Source: Polytrichum commune (taxonomy: Eukaryota > Streptophyta > Polytrichopsida > Polytrichales > Polytrichaceae). From it: 64,000 bases of DNA. The position numbers and the translations under genes were made by a program. Below, piece by piece: positions 57,385 to 64,000 of the stretch. The stretch's first letter is position 1. Every line of letters begins with the position of its first letter. The stretch lies in NCBI GenBank assembly GCA_950295325.1, contig OX485809.1, positions 15,686,001-15,750,000 on the forward strand, given 5' to 3'. The notes beneath the pieces are model-generated. The model had not been told where the DNA came from, ran no database searches, and was given only the letters and a program-made list of their open reading frames with translations.

Positions 57385-58246
57385 TCTCCAACTTCAATTA
57401 TGGTATCACCGAGGAATCGATAGTGCCATGACACATGTCCCTAATTTTGAGTGCTAAAGTGAGGAGGAACTTGCCTCAAAATGAGCAGTTATCGCATAAT
57501 CTAGACATTGGTAATGTGTTCGGGCCAACTTTTGGCTTCAAAAGTTCACAACAATTTCAATATAGGGAAAAATATTACTGAAATTTTTTTGGTCCTCCTA
57601 CTTTCTATTTTCCTACATGGGCAAAATTTGCACAGCCTCGTACTTTTCTAGATTCGGCGCAAAATCTCTTAAGTGATCGGTTATGGGCGCCTCTACTCTA
57701 GCATTGGCTCACTCTCCACCCTCCAAACATTGTCACTTAGAGTAGTCGTCATAAATTCATATCATTAGAGTATGTGGTTCATAGATTTTGGTGCAAATAA
57801 CAGTTACACAACTCAAATTAACAATGAGAGGAGTAAAGTTTTTATAAAGGAGTAACATATAACACTTACAAGTGTATTTTCCAAGGAAGTATGAAAAATG
57901 TACGACTTATGCCAAAATAACACGTAAGCAACAGGTACCTAGTCTCCTCTACAAGAATTTACCTCACAAAAAATCAATCATTTTCTGCTTACAAAATGGA
58001 GAAAGAGTCCTCAATGCCATGGTGAATTAGATGTTCATAGAGCTCCAAAAGTTATGAGAAAAGGCTTTGGCCACACCTTGGAATTGCTGTTCACTCAAGC
58101 TATCCTAATTATGTGTTTAGTGTGATCATAGAAGAAATCACGGGATGATCGAAATTAAGTGTCCATGTTAGGCACATGTACATTATAAAATTCCCAAGGG
58201 TTGAACTTGGTCTTCAGCCTTCTCATCATGTTCATTTGTGCATGGA

Positions 58247-58250
<4 letters not shown>

Positions 58251-58278
<28 letters not shown>
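58251..58278. repeat. (CA)n microsatellite
   Basis: About fourteen CA units. Confidence 0.9.
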
Positions 58279-58280
<2 letters not shown>

Positions 58281-58388
58281 TTGCCTGTATCATTGGGTCC
58301 TCAACAACTAAAAGTCTCCGACAACTTGCCATTTCCAACGAGATTGACACACACATGTATAAAAATATATAACCAACATCAGGCAATC

Positions 58389-58490
58389 TGACGTGAATTT
58401 GAGTCTGTTGGCCCTACCTTACTTAAGAATCCTCTTGGTGCAAGGTGGAGTTTATTGTCTACCTCGCGGTGGTTGGGTTTTTTTGTTGAC
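58389..58490 (-). mobile_element. SINE-like element, 3' fragment
   Basis: Matches the left part of 45965-46185 (TGACGTGAATTTGAG, TGTTGGCCCTACC, GTCTACCT) in the same orientation. The B-box region is absent. A foldback MITE of the GGTATGTGGG family follows immediately at 58501. Confidence 0.5.
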
Positions 58491-58500
58491 ACATGCACAG

Positions 58501-58872
58501 GGTATGTGGGTGTGATGTGGTTATTTCATGTTCTCCACTTTTTACAAATTAGATTTACAGAACGAATCTCGTCTTGCATTAGCAAGTCTACGTTGAAGAA
58601 GCATCACCAAAATCTGGACTGAAAATCATCGTGAACCTCCCTTTGATTAGTTACAAATATCAGAAGTGCATGTTTATCAATGTCTTAACCGAAGACACAG
58701 GTCATTCCCAATTGTGCTTATCACTCAATGTGAAGTGTTTAACAAATCTGAACACGTACTCTTCTAAACATATGTCTTTATGGTGTTTGTTCTTTGATCC
58801 TCACCGAAGGACAATGCAATTAAAACATTGGTGTCCGATTAAGAAAAGTAACCGAATTAACACCCGCACACC
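58501..58872 (+). mobile_element. Foldback MITE, GGTATGTGGG family, copy 3
   Basis: Best preserved ends of the family: GGTATGTGGGTGTGATGTGG at the left and the inverted TTAACACCCGCACACC at the right. Internal words match copies 1 and 2 (AGAAGTGCATGT, TCTTTATGGTGTTTGTTCTTT, CGATTAAGAAAAGTAACCGA). Confidence 0.65.
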
Positions 58873-59951
58873 TTAAGTGTTCACAATAAATTGATTAAGT
58901 TAGCCTCCAATTTGCAATCACGGTACAGCTCTGAGTACTTGTATGATACTGAAGCCTGACATGAAGATGCGACGCACCGGGTAGTAACTTAAGCAAGCAA
59001 TGAAAATGAAATTGAATAGGCTTTTAACGTTCACAAAGCCAAAAGACTTATGGAACTACAAGTACATCCCGGGTGGGATTAAAAAGAAAAGAGAAAAAAA
59101 GGAGCTAATTCCCTAGAATAACGGAGTGCAATGTTCATGTCCACTTTTAACACCAATGAATAGGGAACATTGTATGGTGGTATAGCTAAACTGGGGCTAG
59201 AAACCCCAACGTTATCTAATTAAGTCAACTTGAAATGAATTAGCAACCAATTATACAAAATGGACAACGTGGTGGTGGTACTAGGAAGCCATAACAAGTA
59301 AATATATGTTAATGTTAGGTGCAAGCACGGTAAAGTGGATAGCTCTTGATCCTTGCACAGGCTTAAGTGAAAGTGATTCAAAATTTACTAACTTTGAATT
59401 TTTTGAAAGAAGAGATCATAATATTTTTTTGTCAAAACATGATAGTCTACAAAGCCGAGCAATTTATGTTCACAAAAGAAATCTCAAAAAAATGGTCTAC
59501 ATAATGTAGAAGACGATGCAAGCGGGTGTGCAAATGGTGATATTGAACAAGTAATAGTCAAATTTTTGTTGGAAATATGAAAAATTTACTTTGAATTGAT
59601 GATTTTCTACAAATGTCTTTGATGATGACCTCAATGTGTATAACATATTCAAAAAAATATGAAGAAATAAAAATCAAGTTTAAAATAGTCCAACTCATGA
59701 AATTTATGTCTAAAACCAAATCTAGCCTCTTTTTTTTTAGCATTTACTTTTAATGATAAGTTTAGAAGATCTCATATTGGATATTCTACATTTGAGTACT
59801 TATCACAACAACAATAGAGGTCAACATGAGAAAGAAAAAAATCAATTTAAACAACATTTTGCCACTATGTTTAAACGTTTGACCCAAAAAATTGGTTTTA
59901 AGATATCAAAGCATTGTTTTTGGTCCACTTTACCGTGCTTGCACCCTATTC

Positions 59952-60062
59952 TATAATGTCCAAACAACCAAATTGACCTTTATTGGCAGAAAAATGATAT
60001 ATACAATAAGTAATTAAGGCGTTGCATAATTCCAAATAATAAGTGACACTTAATACAACATT
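59952..60062. mobile_element. TTATCCC-family MITE, partial
   Basis: AATGTCCAAACAACCAAATTGA and the region to GTGACAC resemble the right half of 10708-10914. The left end and the closing terminus are missing. Confidence 0.45.
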
Positions 60063-60179
60063 TAGTGTAGCTTCTCATCAAGTTTCTCACCTATCAACCC
60101 CCCCCTCCGGTATATATATATATATATTTTTTTTTTTGAGGGGGGGGGGGGAGAGGAGGGGGGAACACAGGAGGCACTT

Positions 60180-60305
60180 GACCACTTGACCGGTTGTCCG
60201 TCAAGTAGAGAAACGATTTCACGGCCAGGAATCAAACTGCCAACCTCTCCACTTGGTTTGAGTACCTCTCCACTATCATCCAGTAGTTTAGGGTCATCTT
60301 GAAAA
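60180..60305 (-). mobile_element. SINE-like element, 5' fragment with B box
   Basis: Matches the right part of 45965-46185: GATTTCACGGCCAGGAATCA, AACCTCTCCACT, GTACCTCTCCACT, CCAGTAGTTTAGGGTCATCT. On the minus strand the B-box-like GGTTTGATTCC is implied with one change. A TA/T/G simple-sequence tract lies just before it (60113-60150). Confidence 0.5.
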
Positions 60306-61572
60306 TGAACTCCCCCGTATCAAAAGATCCAATACCAAACAAAAGCCAATCCATGGGCACTCCTCTCAGGTGTATCTACTCATAGCAGTTGTATGATGGT
60401 CCCCGACACCAAATACGGCGCAAAAACTACCTGAATATATTTGTACCACTCATTCCCGGCTTTCTACGATCTTTGAACATGGTAGATTTTAGAACTACGT
60501 TCATGAGTTTGTCACCATCTTGTTGCCAAGAATGAGTGACAAAAATCATAAGACCGCGACATGATCCTGCCGTAGTGATGGAAATGCTTTCCAAAAAGTC
60601 GCCGTATGCTTGGGTGTGTGCTCTTTACTTTCAAAAGGACCAACCTAACTCCATGTGGCATCCATCATAGAAACCTCAAAAAATTTAGAATATTAGGGTT
60701 GGTCTACTAGAAGGTTCATAGGTCGTTGACACTACACTACGAGGTAGATTTTAGGTTTTCAAATCTATTGTGGGGTTAGATTTGAACACTCAAAAAGTAT
60801 AGCACTTAATGGTAAAGAAGCGATGGCAAAAAATTGTTATCTTTGTAGTGGTCACTTCCAAGTCGGTCCCCGAGATCAATCAATTTTGAACTAAGCCTTT
60901 AAGAACCAACTTCGTACTTGAGGTTAAGTGGTTCGTGGTTAGGTATGGATTTTAAGGACGGACACCAAAAAGACATGTATTGAAAAAAGATTAAGACAAG
61001 GATGAGAATCTTTAACTTTAATAACAAACAAGATATTCATACAAGTTCTAAACATTTATGACTCGGTCAAATGGCCACGGGCGATTTTCATATTTGCCAA
61101 TCATCTCACATTAATTGCATATTTCATATTCTATGAGAAGTGGGTGCAACCTGCAAAACGTGTCCAAACAACACACACCTCTACCTTGTTACAAAAACCC
61201 TTAGCCACCAGCATTACATTATTCAGCTTCATAACAATGTTATGTGGAGCTGACACTATTCCACACACTATTCTTGAGTATTCCCCACATTCAAATTGAA
61301 TAATGTTATGGATATGAATAATGTTATGAGCCTCATACATGAGGTTGAATAAATGATAGTTGTCGCCAGTGTCCAAAGAGATTTCTAGACATAATCAGTA
61401 GAGATCCTAGTGTTTCCAAGTCCAACCAGTTACACAGTGACATCTTATGGTTCTTCTTTATTAAATTGGGGTATAATCTATAAAATCCTCTATATAATCG
61501 GTAATTTTCGTAAAGCCTTGAACTTCAACCGATTTTTTTTCAAAATCAACGACTTCATTTGTGCTACGATGA

Positions 61573-61910
61573 TTCCCCTAATTAGTGAAGGTGGTACTAA
61601 TTCCCAAAACAAACATTATTTTGCCAAGTCTGAAAATCAGTGAGGATTGAAATGTTTACTAAATGACACTGAATTCATAAAAATATATGTTCCCTTACCA
61701 TATATTTCAAGAAAACAAGTGCATACTCCAAGGTGCTTGTAGAGTGAAATATATATATATAAGCAAACACATGCTTGTGTGTGAACAATGCCAAGATGAA
61801 TAGTGTCGGGATCATATTGTGGCACTCATCTCATATCATTAAAGAAATTTAGTTTCACCTTCAGTATTTTCCCACATGCACTCTTAGCCCTCCCTCACTA
61901 ATTGGGACGA
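61573..61910 (+). mobile_element. MITE, TTATCCC family, longer subtype, copy 4
   Basis: Starts TTCCCCTAATTAGTG and ends CACTAATTGGGACGA, diverged forms of the family termini. The body matches 25027-25403. A (TA)n expansion lies inside at 61749-61761. Confidence 0.55.
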
Positions 61911-62054
61911 TCAGTGTAGCAATTGGTCCTTCGCATCCACTGGTTGTCATGCACTTGAAATTGCAACGGTGCTACTATTCTGCACCACATTTTCTTTTCT
62001 TTTGAAGTGTGAGATTAACAGAGGCCCAACACATATGAGCGCAACTGTAGTAGA

Positions 62055-62071
62055 GAGAGAGAGAGAGAGAG
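62055..62071. repeat. (GA)n microsatellite
   Basis: About nine GA units directly next to the left end of the 398-bp hAT derivative; it overlaps that element's expected target-site duplication. Confidence 0.85.
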
Positions 62072-62075
62072 CCCT

Positions 62076-62473
62076 CAGTGTTCAAGATTGAAGTCTTCAA
62101 TGCTCTTCAAGCACGATTTGGCCCTTCGGAATATACCTCTCTCAAAACAACCCTTCGAAATATAATGCAACCCCAAATTGAAAACGAAGACGTCACTTGA
62201 AGTCCTCAATATAATTCAGCCCACCACCATAACCAAGAAGCGTGTGGCATTGTCATTACAAGAAGTGGAGTTAGATGGTTGATTCTCAATTTTTCATAAT
62301 GTACTAGAAACTTGTATCATGCAATTCATGCACAAGTTTAATATGAGTTTTGTGTTTCATTTCTATATTCTTAGATTGACGTCTTGGATTTGAACCAACC
62401 CTTCAACTGAAGTATTGAAATTTGAGAGCCCTTCAAAATGAAACTCATGTGAGGGCTTCAATCTTGAACACTG
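62076..62473 (+). mobile_element. hAT MITE derived from the 48386-49688 family
   Basis: Left end CAGTGTTCAAGATTGAAG, right end CTTCAATCTTGAACACTG. Besides termini it keeps ~70 bp of the parent's coding 3' end (GTGGAGTTAGATGGTTGATT), so it arose by internal deletion from a coding element. The flanking 8-mers AGAGCCCT and GGTACCCT agree at only 5 of 8 positions, perhaps eroded by the adjacent GA repeat. Confidence 0.88.
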
Positions 62474-62604
62474 GGTACCCTATCTTGCAGGCCTACCTAT
62501 AAAGAGCCAAGCCCAAAGCCCAAAGGGGTAGGTAGTTATAAAGAGACCAGTCCAATGCAACTGGTGGAGCTCAAAGGGGTAGGTATGTTGGCAGGCACGT
62601 TTGC

Positions 62605-63425
62605 TTGTTTGGAGTTCAGTCTGCACTAACTTAACTAACTTAACACACTCGTGATCATGTGGAGGCCACACACGTTTGGAAATGCCACCAAGTTCGATTA
62701 GCCTTCACCAAAGCACATATCACTCAAATAAGTATGTCAAACCCCTAATGTCTTATGCAATCTATAGTTGGTCGACCAATAGGGGTTGTCCGGACCCCTG
62801 TGACACCAATTGGGATGGTTTTTGGAGTGTTTCAGCTACTCCTTTTGTTCTTGTTTGGGATTGTTATGTCCTTTGTTTGGAGTTCAGTCTGCACTAACTT
62901 AACTAACTTAACACACTCTTGTTCATGTGGAGGCCACACACGTTTGAAAATGCCACCAAGTTCGATTAGGCTTCACCAAAGCACGTATCACTCAATATAA
63001 GTATGTTAAACCCCTAATGTCCTATGCGACCAATAGCTGGTCAACCAATAGGGGTTGTTCGGACCCCTGTGACACCAGTTCGGATGGTTTCTAAACTGTT
63101 TCAACTACTCCTCTTGTTCTTGTTCGGGATTGCTATGTCCTTTGTTTGGAGTCCAGTCTGCACTAACTTAACTAACTTAACAAACTTAACATACTTGTGA
63201 TCATGTGGAGGCCACACACATTTGAAAATGCCACCAAGTTCGATTAGGCTTCACCAAAGCACATATCACTCAATATAAGTACGTTAAACCCCTAATGTCC
63301 TATGTGACCAATAGTTGGTCGACCAACAGGGGTTGTTCGGACCCCCGTGACACCAATTGGGATGGTTTCTCGAGTGTTTCAACTACTCCTTTTGTTCTTG
63401 TTCGGGGTTCCTATGTCCCGTCCCT
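62605..63425 (+). repeat. Tandem array, ~269-bp unit, three copies
   Basis: The block GGAGTTCAGTCTGCACTAAC (GGAGTCCAGT in copy 3) starts at 62611, 62879 and 63148. Each unit includes a short CTAACTTAA repeat, GTGGAGGCCACACAC, AGTTCGATTAG and GGACCCC(T/C)GTGACACCA. Copy 3 gained one extra CTAACTTAA-like word. Open frames inside the units follow the repeat and are not genes. Confidence 0.92.
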
Positions 63426-63429
63426 ATGG

Positions 63430-64000
63430 GTAATTATGGTTCGACGGAGTTGGATATTTTTGGATGAATTGTCACTCGGACATGTGCAGTAGGTGGTGAA
63501 CGGACTTTATACGTCAATGTATGAGAACACTAACATTCATATTATTTATAAATTAATTCAAACATGAGAGTGTGCTCTCAACTACTTTACAGTATAATTG
63601 GTCCACAAACACCTACTTGACATTTGTCATCTCCATGGTTTAAGGGTAACATGTTCTAAACGTGTGTGTGTGTGTGTTTTGGTTTTTTTGTTTTTGTTGG
63701 GTTGATCCCTATGTGCGTATGATTCCCAATAGATGTGAAACTTTGCATGATGCTCAAATGCAACATATCCTAAACATCTATCATTGGAACTTTTGAGTAG
63801 GATGTGTGTTGGTCGTTTTGGATCCATGTGGAAGGTGCGCAATTGTGGCACCACTACCTCAAATTACAAAGCTTTCCCAAAAATCACAAAATCATGGGTT
63901 CAAGATTGTGTGAGCTGATACGAGTAGACGTATTGCCTCTCTATCGAATGAGGGTAACATTTTGTCATTTGGAGATGTTGTGATCAGAGGCTCAATCAGA
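63430..64000. other. Spacer, nothing identified
   Basis: Short GT and T runs near 63661-63700; otherwise unremarkable AT-rich DNA. Confidence 0.4.

Noticed and set aside
62676-63492. Series of short open frames with similar peptides
   Set aside because: They repeat with the 269-bp tandem unit and exist because the unit is repeated, not because of selection for a protein.

Overview
The window looks like repeat-rich, AT-rich nuclear DNA of a land plant. The main clue is a pair of Stowaway-type MITEs whose ends begin CTCCCTCCRTCCCA next to TA, a plant hallmark. There are no operons, Shine-Dalgarno sites or dense ORFs, and only one long intact reading frame. I cannot name the species. Nearly everything supportable here is transposable-element biology plus two or three decayed gene remnants.

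Layout. 1-146 is a long near-perfect hairpin at the window edge. 147-9000 is low-information DNA carrying small inverted-repeat elements (3882-4228, 5329-5919, 6041-6242, 6564-6928), a ~157-bp satellite-like array (7405-8146) and a G-quadruplex motif (8357-8377). 8990-9905 holds two inverted repeats that interleave instead of nesting. 10.2-13.4 kb is a MITE cluster with Harbinger-like, hAT-like, Stowaway and other families. 17.4-20.5 kb (minus strand) holds a decayed multi-exon gene with DNA-methyltransferase-like motifs. 21.0-25.4 kb has further MITEs with readable target-site duplications. 28.5-31.5 kb is a broken gene for an ATP-grasp ligase of the D-Ala-D-Ala ligase type, split by a 500-bp MITE. 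34.7-35.3 kb is a deletion derivative of a pogo-like element. 37283-41100 is a complete pogo/Tigger DNA transposon with an intact 571-aa transposase and TA-flanked terminal inverted repeats. 42.7-46.2 kb is a repetitive non-coding block with two tandem arrays and a SINE-like unit. 48386-49688 is a hAT element with perfect ends and an 8-bp duplication but a truncated, stop-containing transposase; its 398-bp daughter sits at 62076-62473. 50.6-51.5 kb has a pogo-like MITE next to a TTAA-flanked MITE. 54.1-54.9 kb is a MITE with a ~305-bp partial tandem duplication. 62.6-63.4 kb is a three-copy ~269-bp tandem array.

How the parts relate. Several mobile families can be sorted by target-site rule: TA (pogo, Stowaway), TTAA (piggyBac-like), 3 bp (Harbinger-like), 8 bp (hAT). 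For pogo and hAT, coding or partly coding members lie in the same window as shorter non-coding members. Most unusual is a ~345-bp hAT-like family, three copies, whose terminal repeats are long homopolymer G/C tracts.

Limits: no alignments, folding or database searches could be run. Boundaries of degraded repeats are approximate, and family assignments rest on visible termini, target-site duplications and remembered protein motifs.
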